Shown here piece by piece: positions 44,140 through 54,969 of a stretch of 64,000 nucleotides of DNA; within the stretch, counting starts at the first letter, position 1; every line of letters begins with the position of its first letter. Source of the stretch: Euglena gracilis (taxonomy: Eukaryota; Euglenida; Euglenophyceae; Euglenales). The stretch spans positions 17,960,221-18,024,220 of the forward strand of contig CP154956.1 of the NCBI GenBank assembly GCA_039621445.1, given 5' to 3'. Below the pieces are notes generated by a model that worked only from the letters and a program-made list of their open reading frames with translations, ran no database searches and had not been told where the DNA came from. The position numbers and the translations under genes are program-made.

Positions 44140-44504
44140 GCCGGAAGAAAACCCCAGCAGTTTTTTCCCCCAGCAGCCTTCTGCTCTGGCCTCCCTGAAG
44201 TACGGTCAACGGTCAGGGTCAAGGTCACAGTTGGTCAGGGTCAGTCCCAAAAATGTCATTTTCTGGGCTTCCGGCGCCGGAAATGCCTTGGCCAAGTGCC
44301 CAGAGACTTTTGGACATGTGCCCAACCCCCCCCCCCCTTGGGGAATGGGGGTGCCCCCCCCCCCCCCCGGCACCACCTTAAAGTTCATCCTGACCACTAC
44401 ATCACGGTGGAGAATGTGGACCCAGTCATTTTTTTCGGTTCTTGTTCGCTGCACGACCGCCACCCCCCAAACGGCAGAGCCCAAAATTTTGGTTCTTGAA
44501 GGAA

Positions 44505-44560
44505 TGGGGTCAGGGGTAGGGTTTGGGTAGGATTAGGGTTTGGTCTAGGGCCAGGGTCAC
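44505..44560. repeat. degenerate TTTAGGG-like tract in ZIP intron
   Basis: GGGTAGGGTTTGGGTAGGAT followed by TAGGGTTTGGTCTAGGG. It resembles short interstitial TTTAGGG-type telomere repeats but is too degenerate to be sure. Confidence 0.4.
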
Positions 44561-45135
44561 CACCCTGAGCAGTGGTGTGCCCACGACTAGGCAGGCACCG
44601 ACCCCCCCCCCCCCGGGGTTATGCCTAGTGTCTGCCTGCCCAGGCACTCCGAGGCCCCCCTCCAATGGTCAATTTCAGCCTGGTGGTGGAGTCAGTTCTA
44701 GCTAGTGCAAACCCCCTACCCATGCTGATCAAACCCCAAACCCTCAACCTGCAACCTCAATTGATCCTGGGTATCTGGGGAGTGGCAACCCTGCTCCACA
44801 GCGGTGGCGTGTGATTCCATGCCACGCTTTACGGATTAAGCTCGGGCCACAATGTGGGTGAGGTGTCTAAAGATGCATCCTTTTTCAGTCGTGAACCTTC
44901 TTATTTTTTATTATTATTCTCAATCAAGTTTTGTGCCTATCAATTTTTTTTGCGGTTCATTTGTGGACACCAAAAAAAATTGGGTGGTTCACATCCCTTT
45001 TGTGAACCACACCAAATACGTGTCTCCCCGTCCAACCCTTCATCATCCTTCGTCAGTTTAACGAGGTCTGTGAAGCGGGCCTTCAGTTGGCAACCCCCTC
45101 GGGCGGAGCGGGTCGTTATGTGAAGCCCTGCCCCC

Positions 45136-45312
45136 AATGCTTTGTTTGTTGCCCTCGCCTTCCATCAGTTCTTTGAAGGTGTGGCCCTTGGTTGCCGTAT
45201 CGTGGATGCAAAGTTGACTGTGTGGAATGAAATCATGCTCACACTTATTTTTTCTATTGCTGCCCCAATTGGCATTGGTATCGGAATTGGAGCCAGACTT
45301 GGACTTAGACAG
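45136..45312 (+). CDS. ZIP transporter, exon 3 (helices 5 and 6)
   Basis: The frame reads ALFVALAFHQFFEGVALG, the helix-5 signature HQFFEG whose His and Glu bind the metal. IMLTLIFSIAAPIGIGIGIG then forms helix 6. It ends at CAG|GTTGCT (45312/45313). The acceptor is not canonical: the coding seems to start near AAT-GCT at 45136, whereas the nearest AG is at 45125 in another phase. About 1 kb of intron with C-runs and a telomere-like degenerate repeat precedes it. Confidence 0.85.
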
Positions 45313-45951
45313 GTTGCTTGGAGGAGAAGAGCCAACGTGGGCAACAAAGGCAGCCGTGCTTTCCAGGCTGGATCCCCTGGGGTTCCTGAGGAACACCCCC
45401 AAATACAGTGCAAGGAGAATAATTGTCCCCGAGGCCACGGTCCATGGTTCGATACATGGCTGAAGGTGGGTTAGGATGCCCCCCCCCCCCTCCAGCAATG
45501 AATTCTCTTCCAGCACTTTGTGCCGAGATTTTTTTCATCAATTAGCAATTTTCATGCTTCTTTGCCAAAAAAGTGCCCATGCTTATTTGGCGAGTTTGAG
45601 GGCCCTCTGATCAAAGTGGGCACCACCACAAAGTTTTGGTCCAGCACAAGGTGCCCAGCCGAAAGGTGCCCCCGGATCAAAGATTTCTAAGTTTGATTAC
45701 CGGGGGGGGTGTCCAGGTGGGGTACTCCAACCATGGCAGGGTTTTCCTCTATTTTTGTCGCAAAGTCCCGAAAGCTTTGGACCCCAATCAATCAATCATT
45801 TTTGGACCCCAAAACTGCCCCCCCAAAAGTGGGTCCCCCTGCACCCCCCCAGGGGGGGGTTGGGTGGGTCTGGACGACCCCTCCCCCAAGGTCCCTTTTC
45901 CCCCGGTCGAACGCTGGTGCGGTGACCCTGGCTGTCAATGGTGTCTGGTGC

Positions 45952-46006
45952 CCAGCTGGGTGGTGCTGGCTGGAGCCGGAGGCTCCAGCCAGCACCACCC
46001 AGCTGG
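45952..46006. repeat. 55-bp perfect hairpin in ZIP intron
   Basis: A 26-bp arm starting CCAGCTGGGTGGTGCTGG, a 3-nt loop GGA, and the exact complement. Confidence 0.97.
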
Positions 46007-47085
46007 ACTGCGGACCCCCCCCCCCCAGAGGGGTCCGTTGCGGGCTGGGCCAAAAAGGTTTCGGCGCGAAACACGGAGAATTATTTGGAAATTTTTTTTG
46101 AAAAAAAGGGTCAATGGCCAAAAATGGCATTTTTTGGGCGGTCGTTTTTGAGTGTGTCTCCAAATTTTGGAAAAGCCAACCCAGCTGGATTTGAGGTTTT
46201 TGGGGCATTTTTCGGTTACGTGCCAGATCCAGCTCCTAGCCGGCTGGAGCCCCCCCCCCCCCCACCCCCCAGGAGGTCCAGCCAGCACCTTTTTTCTCGC
46301 CAGCTCCCTTTATTTGGGTTTTGGCCCCCCCCAAATTTTTGATTTTTTTTGGGGGGGGGACCCAAAATAGGCCCAAATATTTGGGTTTTGGGGGGTCCGG
46401 AACATTTTCCCAATTTTCAAGTCATTATCATTAATTTCTTCTTATTTTGCACAGACCATTTGCTACAACTGGGTTTCGGCTTATTTTGCACAGACCATTT
46501 GCTACAACTGGGTTTCGGAACGATTGTTGTGACATGCACCCCAAAGATTTTGTTTTTGGAAGTGCCAAGTCTCAAAGGGGAATCGGATTTTTGGGTCCAA
46601 GGATGACATGGAATGCCACCAGTGGGTGAAAGTGGTTCTGGCCTTTTGCTCAAAATGGTCTCCCGTGCCAGTTGGTTGACAATGAGGCCTTCCCAGTTGC
46701 TTTTGTCCCCCCCAAATCCCTTGAAAATTGGACAGTTGGCCACCGCCAAGGATTTCCTCAGGAAAAATGTCGAAGATAGTCTGGTTCACAGGTTTTTGCC
46801 GGAATTCTACTCAGGCTGCAGGGAAGGAACGTGTTTATGACGGTCGCATGAGACTCCTCAATGTGTCCTTGGGATCTGAAGGAAAGTCGTAAATACCCAA
46901 CTATTTGATTCTTGGGCACCCCCCCCCAAATTTTTGGGTCTATTTTGGGACCCCCCCCCAAAATTACAAGAACAAATACCATCCTGGGTCTTAAAGAAAC
47001 CCCTGCTTGCCTGTTTGTGGCTGCGGTTGGTTCTTGGTGAACTGGTTTGGGGAACATTGCGTCCAAGCCTGGTTGCGGTCCGAAG

Positions 47086-47290
47086 CTCTCTTAATCCGAA
47101 CTCCGTCACCTTTCTTTTGGTTCAAGGGACTTTCGACGGCGTCTGCGCTGGATTCCTCGTCTTCATTGGCTATGCCCTCCTGATCATTGACTTCCCCCGT
47201 GATATGGCCAAGATTTGCACAGGGAAGCGAAGGCCAGGCTTCTTTTTGGCTGCAATCAGGGACCTGAGGCTGCGTTCAAAACGCAGTTTT
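47086..47290 (+). CDS. ZIP transporter, exon 4 (helix 7)
   Basis: After CGAAG at 47085 the frame reads SLNPNSVTFLLVQGTFDGVC and AGFLVFIGYALLIIDFPRDM. The VQG-x-FD-x-x-x-AG pattern is that of ZIP helix 7. The frame runs on to a stop at 47302 without a canonical donor in the right phase for exon 5, so the 3' limit (somewhere after 47200) is uncertain. The preceding intron (45313-47085) contains a 55-bp hairpin, a duplicated 37-bp unit at 46441-46515 and poly-C/G tracts. Confidence 0.8.
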
Positions 47291-48033
47291 TTAAGTTATT
47301 AGGGGCTGGTGGGTTTTTCTTTTTTGGCGCCGAAGGCACCGAAAATTTTGAAAAAGGTGCTGGCCATTTTCGGGCAAAAGTGGGTGGGTCCCCCGGGACC
47401 CCCCCCTTCCCCCCCGGTCTTGAAAAAAACCCCTGAGCAACATGCCTTTGGCAAAAGGCTGTGTTTTGCAACCTCACACGAATGCTATGTTCAATTCTGG
47501 ATTTTTCTGGGGCCAAATTGGGATCTACCATTCAATTTCAGGAATAGAGGTGCAGCAGAATAAAGGAGTAGCTTTCGATCATCCCCCAAGTCCCCTTTGT
47601 TGGGACCCCTTCGTTTTGGGACCCCTCTACAACCAAAATGTTTTCTCAGTGGAAATTTTTTTTCTAGTGCTTCGTACCAGGTTTTTTTGAGGGGTCGTTC
47701 CACTCCCTTCCCCAGCGTGGGTGTATGGGACCCTGCCCCCCACTTGTATTTTGCCCTGCTGGGGGTAAAAAGCGCCCAAAATCCCAAACCCAAATTTGGG
47801 ATTTTGACCTGATTGCACCTTGGATGTTGGGGTAACAATGAATATCCATAAAATATATAATCCGTGTTAAACCCTCCTCCCCCAAATGGAAACAACCCCT
47901 CGCTATGAGTCACCCATTTTTTGGTTTTAGGCGTAAGCAACCCCCAAATATAAGGAACAACTGGTTGCGCATAAAGGGGCTGATTTTCAGAAAACCCAAA
48001 TGTGAGCAACTGGTTGCGCATAATGGGGCGGTC

Positions 48034-48987
48034 GCTGAACTCTTATCTCTTTTGAGTAAGAGGGAAGCTTGCCACAGGGGAAAAAGGGGGGTCGAACCCC
48101 GCCCCTGGGTGAGCAATGAAAACCGCGGAGTATCGCCGAATCTTTTTTCCAGTCGATAGCGGCTGGATCCCGAGTTTCCGAATCACCTCCGCGATGGGGT
48201 CCAAACTGGGTAGGATTGGCCCCCCTCTTCTGGCTCTGCCATTTAACTGCAGTTAGATTTTTGGTAAAAAAATCGATTTCTCGAAACTATCTCGAGAAAA
48301 TGTCCATTATTTCCGGAAGTGTCCGTCAGACGAAATGTACCCCTGGAGGCCCTCTATCACCCCTCGTTCGCTGTTTTGGTTGCTGACATGCCTGGCCCCC
48401 ATGTTCCGGCGTGCTTTTGTGGCCCAAAACGGCCATTTTGGGGTGTTTTTTTGGGCCGCTTTTTTTGGTCAAAAATCAATTTTCCCAAAATATCTCGACA
48501 ATGAAGCAAAATCAAAGGAAAAGTCTGGAGAGCAAAAATGAAGCCCTTGGAATGCCCTATCCAACCATGGTTTACTGACAATTTCAGGGTCCATTTTGGG
48601 CTTATTTTTGGGTCAAAAAATCGATGTTTTCAAAAATATCTCGAAAATGGAGCAAAAGCAAAGGAAGTGCCTGGAGACCTACAGGCTTCGGAACGCCCTA
48701 TGTGTCGATATTTTGATTTCCCCGTAACTCCCCCAGTTATGGCGATTTACGGCCCGAAACAGCGTGCCGACTCTGCTGTTTTTGACCAGATGTAGGCCAA
48801 AAAAAAAGACGAAAACTCGAAAAGAATTTTGCCCAAACAATTGAGCGTTTTTCGAACCCCTGCCCCCCCCCCCATTTTTGGCCCGAAACCCATGCAATTT
48901 GACCGGGCCGGGTTGGTCTGCCCTGACTGCCACATGCCTCAAACATCTGCTGCAGCATGGCACCATCACACACGTAAAGAGCTGAGC
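48034..48987. repeat. R1 modular repeat, copy c
   Basis: Starts GCTGAACTCTTATCTC and ends AAAGAGCTGAGC. It carries the AGGGAAGCTTGCC and GAAGCCCTTGGAATGCCC modules and a diverged 160-bp unit at about 48800-48910. It is shorter than copy b (954 against 1628 bp) and lies inside the last long intron of the ZIP gene. Confidence 0.75.
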
Positions 48988-48989
48988 AC

Positions 48990-50076
48990 GAACCCCCCCC
49001 CCCCAAAATAAGACCACCCCTGACGGCACGAAGTGCCGAAGAGGTGAAAAATTCCCTGAAAAATTACCAAAAACACCAATTTCACACAAAAATGATGATT
49101 CATTTTTTTTTAGGTTTTTGAAGTGCAAAGACATGCTAAATGTCAACTTACACCGATTTACACATGGCGCGAAGCGCCGAAGGAAAATTGTCAACACTTT
49201 GGAAACCTGAAAAATGATGTTTTTTTCGGGCCAAAAAAATCCCAAAATAAGACCCGGGTCTTATTTTGGGGGGGTTGACACAAAACCTGGTTTAATGCCG
49301 ATCCCCCCCCCGCCCCGGCCTCCTTACAGCCAAACTTGGCCTCCCTAAAGTTGGCCTTCGGCTTTTTGCACGTGGCTGCCATTACATGCCATTTTTTTGC
49401 AAATTTTTACAAATTTTTGAATTTTTTTTGAAAACTGACATTTCCTCATAATTCCATAAAAATACTGTAACTTTGGTTCCATTTTTTTGCATGTTTTTGG
49501 AGAGTTTGTGTGTTTTTGTGGTTTTGTGCATTTCTCTTGAGCATTTTTGCGCTTTTTTTTTGAGGATGGGCTAGGACCCCCCTCCCCCCCCCCGGGGGGG
49601 CCCCCCCCCAGGGGGGGGGGTGGGGGGGGGGACCCCCCCCCCTTGCACCAAACTCCCCCCCCCCCCCAAAAAAACCCCCCTGGGCCACGACAGAAGGTGA
49701 CACAATCTTCCATATTGCACATTTTTTTTGGACAAAATGATGGAATTTCCCAGAATTTTGGCCTGTATCCAGCCTTTGCATACCCCCCCCCCTTATTTGA
49801 ACACAACCACGGGCCAGAGGACCCCCCAAATGCTCAAATAAAGGGACTCTGAAAACGCAGCCCTGCTCCCGGCAGTTTGGGAAGGCGGGGTGGTGGTCGC
49901 CCTCCCCAGGGAGGAATAGGAAGCCCTGGGGGGGTCCGACCCCTTCCAACCTGGATAAGTTTTTAGAAACTCTTATCCTTTTCACTGAACAAGGGTGAAA
50001 AGGCCTGTTGCCCCACCCCCCCTTTATTTGACCCCCCGGAGGTGCTCAAACAGAAGCCTGGCTGAGACATTGGCAG
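48990..50076. other. intronic stretch, low complexity
   Basis: GCACGAAGTGCCG and GGCGCGAAGCGCC hairpins at 49025-49180, poly-G/C at 49575-49680, and TTATTTGAAC/CTCAAATAAAG phrases at 49790-49845. No gene. Confidence 0.4.
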
Positions 50077-50145
50077 GAGTTTGGCATGTTTGCTGCGGTG
50101 TGGACTGGCGCTGGAGTGATGGCTGGGATTGGGTACTATTTGTAG
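50077..50145 (+). CDS. ZIP transporter, final exon (helix 8 and stop)
   Basis: A classic acceptor ACATTGGCAG precedes GAG at 50077. The frame reads EFGMFAAVWTGAGVMAGIGY then YL and a TAG stop at 50143-50145. A Gly-rich helix ending the protein right after a GAGVMA motif is how ZIP proteins usually finish. It lies 2.8 kb downstream of exon 4, with an R1 repeat copy in between, so the gene spans about 7.2 kb. Assignment to this gene rests on sequence pattern, strand and order. Confidence 0.7.
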   Translation, partial: EFGMFAAVWTGAGVMAGIGYYL

Positions 50146-50913
50146 ACTGTGGGAAATTGTGGCTCCCACAGGCGGTTCAATACCCTGAGGCCCCCAGCGC
50201 TGCTCTTGCCTCCTGTTTGTGGGGGATGTGTGGCAGTGATCTGATGTTGGCGGCTGACCATGTGATCTGAGCCGGACAGCAAGCAATTGTCTGAAAACGA
50301 CGGGGGGGGGTGCTCTTTACAGGGCATACTTTGGATTGAAGTCCGCAAAAGTTTGCGCTCACAGGACTGGCCTCAGGTTAGAGTGCACTAAGCTTGTGCT
50401 GCGTAGGGCGGGGCAGTCCTGGATTGTGTGTGACCAACAATGTTTGAGATGAAAATGTATTGGTGTATGTTTGTTTTTGTGTGTAGGAATTCATGCATGT
50501 GCGTAGACACGGGGAAATTTTTTTTGCCAATATCCCTCCCCAGGTGAGCAACGAACGCCAAGCAAGGAGAGGCAAGAGGGGCAACCATGCTGCCCGGCTC
50601 CCCACATGCGCAGCGCAAGTGTGCTGCGAACCTTTTTCCCCTCCGCAAGTGAACCCCCCCCCAACGTGCAGAAGCCCAGCTGGAGGTCCCTGTATGCCTC
50701 GTGTGCTGGGTTCCGGTGCACTCGTCCCTTCCCTTGGGGTCATCGCTCCCATTTGATTTCCATTTGGTTCTGGGATTCTGAGCTGCGCCAAAAGGGCTCT
50801 GCAGGGGTGTGGCTGTGTATTTGTGTGTGGCTGCTTTTTTTTTACATTGATTACACTGGCACCAACCTGTTTGCATTTTGAAGAATTGTGTTGGTTGGGT
50901 GAAGTAAGCCCCC

Positions 50914-52213
50914 CCCCCCAAATAATACCCCCTCCCCCCGGGGTATTGTTTTTTCGCCTGAAGTCCCGGCCCGAGGAGGGGGGTATAATTTGGGGTAATA
51001 GCACCCCAAAATTTTCGAAATTTGTCGAAGTCCCGTAGGAACCAAAATAGCACCAAAACCCCCCATTTGGGTCGGTTTTTGTACTTTCTTATGAAATTTA
51101 CCCTTTTTTCGGGAGGTCAGATGATCCAGAAAAGTAGATTTTTTTTCGTAATTTGTTGGCAGAAATTGTGATTTTTACCTACATTTTCAGGTCAGAATCC
51201 GGGCCTTCGGCCCGAAACTGGGGGGGGGGTATTACCGACCCCCCCCCCAGGGTTCGATATAAGGAGGGCGTACATGGTTTAGGTGGGGGGGTGTCCCCCC
51301 CCACCCCCCCCCCCCCTCCTGGCCCGCAGGGGGGGGGGTCCGTCCCCCCCCCCCCCCCCCACCTGCAAGGGGGGTCCGGACCGACCCTGGGGGGCAAAAA
51401 TTGACCCCCCAAAAAGGGTCAATTTTTTCCTCCGGCGCTTCGCGACGAAAATTTTTTGCATTTTTGGCACATTTTTGCCCAAAAAGTGCCCAAAATGGCA
51501 CTTTTGGTCGTTTTGGGGGGTCAAAAATTTTCGGCCCGGCGCTTTGCGCCGGGCCGAAATTCGGTCACCCTGACCGCGCACCTGTTTAGGTGGGGGGGGG
51601 TGTCCCCCCCCCCCCCCCCCCTCCTGGCCCGCAGGGGGGGTCCGGACCACCCCCCCCCCCACCTGTCCTTATATCGAACCCTGCCCCCCCCCCCCTAGGG
51701 GGGTAAGGTGGTAGGGGGGGTCCTGACCACCCCCCCCCTAGATGTTGGGAGGGGGGTCCGGACCCCCCACCCCCCTCCTCGACAGGTGCCAAAAATAGCA
51801 GAAAATTTTCTTCCGGCGCGCAGCGCCGGAAAATGAGCAAAAACACCCCTTTTGCTGACTTTTGGACACATTGCCCATTTTTTGATGCGTTGGTTTTTTA
51901 CCCCCAAAAAATGTTCAAAAATTTTCAAAAAATGAGCATTTTTGGATCGATTTTCAAAGAAAAATCAGGGATTTTTGACCAATTTCGACCCGATTTCCGG
52001 CCCTTTGCCCGCCCATGAAATCGAAAAATTTTCGACCCCTCCTCAGTTTCGAGGTAGGAGGGGGGTCCGACCCCCCCCCTCCGTGTCGGGAGGGGGGATC
52101 CGACCCCCCCCCCTCAAGGCTTCCCATCCAACCCTGGTGGGGGGGACCCCCCCTCCCCCCCGGTCTTAAAAAAAACCCCTGGTCGGACCCCGAGGGGGGT
52201 ATTATTTGGGGGG
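50914..52213. mobile_element. TIR element with CCCAAATAATACCCCC ends, containing a nested element
   Basis: CCCCCCAAATAATACCCCC at 50914 is inverted as GGGGGTATTATTTGGGGGG ending at 52213. An independent TIR element (51248-51683) sits in its interior between C-runs. No coding domain was recognised. Confidence 0.7.
51248..51683. mobile_element. TIR element, CAGGGTTCGATAT family, 436 bp
   Basis: Ends CAGGGTTCGATATAAGG and CCTTATATCGAACCCTG, flanked by C-runs on both sides. It contains two direct copies of a TTTAGGTGGGGGG / TCCTGGCCCGCAGG module and a GGCCCGGCGCTTTGCGCCGG hairpin. Confidence 0.85.
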
Positions 52214-52454
52214 ATTTAACCATGGTGCTTTTATTATTGCAGATCTGCAAAACGAAGAAACCTCACACAAGGGAAATGACCATATCGCCTTCTGTTTGCG
52301 CTGACCTTTTACCATAAGCACTTCCGCGTTGCACACCTGGGGGCTGACGTGCTTCCCAAATGCTGCGAACAGGCCGTTGCCTCATGGATTTGCCATCCCT
52401 CGGGGGGGGGGCAAATTTGGTCAATGGCAATTCCAGTGGATCCAGAGTCTGGGG

Positions 52455-53181
52455 CAGGGTTTGATATAAGGAGGGCGTACATGGTTTAGGTGGGGGGGGT
52501 GTCCCCCGCCACGCCCCCCCCTCCTGGCCCGCAGGGGGGGGTCCGGACCCCCCCCCCCACCTGCCTTTATTTTTCCGCCGCCACCACCATCCGCCCACGT
52601 TTTTTTTCCCTAGCCCCCACCCCGTCGGTACTATTACGGTATTTTCTAGTTTTCGCAACTCACTCTATTAACCCCCTGGACACCAAACCCCACACACCCC
52701 CACGGGCGAACCCCCAACCAAATCCCAAAATCCCAAATCAAATCTTAATGCCCGGGCTCCGGGGGTGCCCTCCTGAGTGGTGCTTGTGTACGCCCACGGC
52801 TGGAGGCACTGCGCAGCAATGCGGGGCACTACAAATCCAAATCCAAATCCCACCTGCCAGGGGGGTCCGGACCGACCCTCGGGGGGGGTTCCCGGGACCC
52901 CCCCCAAAAAGGGTCAATTTTTTCCTCCGGCGCTTTGCGCCGAAATTTTTTTGCATTTTTGGCACATTTTTGCCCCAAAAGTGCCCAAAATGGCACTTTT
53001 GGTCATTTTGGGGGGTCAAAAATTTTCGGCCCGGCGCTTTGCGCCGGGCCGAAATTCGGTCACCCTGACCGCGCACCTGTTTAGGTGGGGGGGGTGTCCC
53101 CCCCCACCCCCCCCCCCCTCCTGGCCCGCAGGGGGGGGTCCGGACCACCCCCCCCCCCACCTGTCCTTATATCGAACCCTG
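52455..53181. mobile_element. TIR element, CAGGGTTCGATAT family, 727 bp, 8-bp TSD
   Basis: Ends as in the 51.2-kb copy (one mismatch in the left end), flanked exactly by GTCTGGGG (52447-52454 and 53182-53189). It has the same modules as the shorter copy plus about 290 bp of extra sequence (52560-52850). CAGGG ends and an 8-bp TSD are hAT-like; no transposase is present. Confidence 0.92.
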
Positions 53182-53189
53182 GTCTGGGG

Positions 53190-54655
53190 GCTGCCCACCC
53201 AGCCGGTTGAAGGACGACCCCAAGGGAGGGGGGTGCCTGCCTGCGCAGGCAGTCCAAGTCGCCCAGATCAAACCAACCGGGGGGGGCAGGGCAGAACGGG
53301 AATCGTCCAAACAGCCAGGGTTGGGGGAGGGTGGGTGGGGGGGGTCGACTACCCATTTCTGTGTGTCACCAATTTTCGACCCCAAATTTTTTTCCCCAGC
53401 GCCGAAAAGGTCATTATTCAGTACATTTCGGCCCACGACCATCAGCAGGGGGGGGGGAAATGCGTTTCTCATTTTTGCGCATTTTTTGCGCATTTTTTCA
53501 AATTTTCCAAAAATGCGCATTTTTGCGCATTTTTTTCGCATTTTTTTTTTTTTTTTTTTTTCAGCACATTTTTTTGCTTTTTGGCACATTTTTTCGTGAT
53601 TTTCCAAAATTTTCGCATTTTTTGACCATTTTTGCAATTTTTTGTAAAAATTTGAAATTTTTGACTTTTTTTGAAACGTACATTTTCATCATTATTCTAC
53701 ATAATTTCTTCAAATTTGGTGCCATTTTTGCATGTTTTTGGGTAATTTTTGCATTTTCGTGATTTTTGCGCATTTTTTCTCGGATTTTGCACATTTTTGC
53801 GCATTTTTTCCAAAAATGCGCGTTTTTTGCGCATTTTTTTGCGCATTTTTGCGCATTTTTTCCGAGGCCGGGCGAGCGCATTTCCCCCCCCCCTGCCATC
53901 AGGCTGCGATCCCCCCCAGGGGGGGCATACCTGCGTGGGTACTCCCGGGGGGGGGGGGTTCCAGCTGGTGGCTTTCCGGCCACAGCTGAAGGAAACCCCG
54001 TTAAACCCCCCATGAGGGTGTGTCAGCAAATGCATGCTGCGCAGCTGCTCATGCAGTAATTCTTAATTATTTATACCCGCTGACCCTCCCACTGCTATTG
54101 TGTGTGACCCTGTGGCCTTTGGAACGCCCCAAGGGACACGCATTCCCGGCCCGATCTGTTTGTTCTATGCCTCTCCCTTTGTCCTCTCCGCCCCCGGAAC
54201 TTCACGGCAGCTGGGCAAAGTGTTTTCTGCTTTGCTTCAAAAAGTTGTTGCCGATCACTTCCTCAAACCCTTACACTGAACCCAAGCCAGGGGGAGGAAT
54301 TGACATCCGCCATATTCCCGCCATTTTCCACAGTTTCCCACAGATTTTTTCCCTTTCAGCAATTTTTCCGCACGAACCTGAGTTCCGGCCATTCCTTGAA
54401 CTTTTCGCAATTCGCCAAAATTTCCGAAATTTCAAAGTTTGAAATTGGCGATTTCTCTCCCTTTTTTGTTTTCCCCAGTTTCTGCTGGGGGACTTCTTAT
54501 TAAAATTGTGTGTTTTTTTGTTCGAACTTCTTTTGATGGGAAAAAATTGAATGACGGCTTACACCTGCATTTCAAAATGACGAGATTTTCTGAAAATTTT
54601 TTGACGGCACCTCCAGCAGGTGCCGTCGAAAATGCGCCACTAACTCCCGAAACTG
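53190..54655. other. no confident gene; GCGCATTTTT repeats
   Basis: 53455-53870 is rich in TTTTTGCGCATTTTT units with a T20-class run at 53540-53563. 54060-54650 has open frames on plus but no recognised domain, and a small GACGGCACCT/AGGTGCCGTC hairpin at 54603-54627. Confidence 0.45.
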
Positions 54656-54660
54656 AACTC

Positions 54661-54700
54661 TCGCACTCCCTCGAGTAAAAAATTGACCAGGGAGGCAGGG
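54661..54700. repeat. fragment of DIRS left-edge sequence
   Basis: TCGCACTCCCTCGAG and the next ~25 nt match the outer edge of the complete element's left terminal repeat (54808 onward) with several mismatches. Confidence 0.65.
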
Positions 54701-54707
54701 GCCAGAC

Positions 54708-54802
54708 GACACCTCGGGCTCCGCACTGTGCCCTCACTATGTCTTTGTGCTTCGCCCTCGGTGTCCCTTCCTCCCTTTTCGGCTTGCCTCGAGAGAGTGC
54801 GA
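54708..54802 (+). mobile_element. 95-bp DIRS end-to-end deletion derivative
   Basis: GACACCTCGGGCTCCGCACT (5' edge of the element, plus orientation) runs directly into TCTTTGTGCTTCGCCCTCGG and on to the 3' edge, ending GTGCGA. The whole interior is missing, and the join falls in shared CTCAC sequence. Confidence 0.75.
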
Positions 54803-54807
54803 GCCAT

Positions 54808-54969
54808 TCGTACTCCCTCGAGGAAAACCGACCAGGGAGGAAGGGACACCGAGGGCGAAGCACAAAGACCTTGTGAGGCCATGCCTTGCTCGCCGGCGGT
54901 GTTGTTTGGATTGTTTGCTGCGTTGGGTTAGGAGTCCCTGCTTAGTGCCGCCTCGCCGGAGTTGGCTGA
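54808..54969. repeat. DIRS inverted terminal repeat, left (element 3' end)
   Basis: A unique outer edge (54808-54870) followed by 99 nt (54871-54969, TTGTGAGGCCATGCC to GAGTTGGCTGA) inverted at 59228-59328 with a few changes. Confidence 0.92.

Noticed and set aside
44505-44560. TTTAGGG telomere tract
   Set aside because: Only a few degenerate units inside an intron; kept as a low-confidence note.
54439-54678. 79-codon plus-strand frame with a hydrophobic start (possible secreted protein)
   Set aside because: Ends inside a DIRS edge fragment; no conservation evidence.
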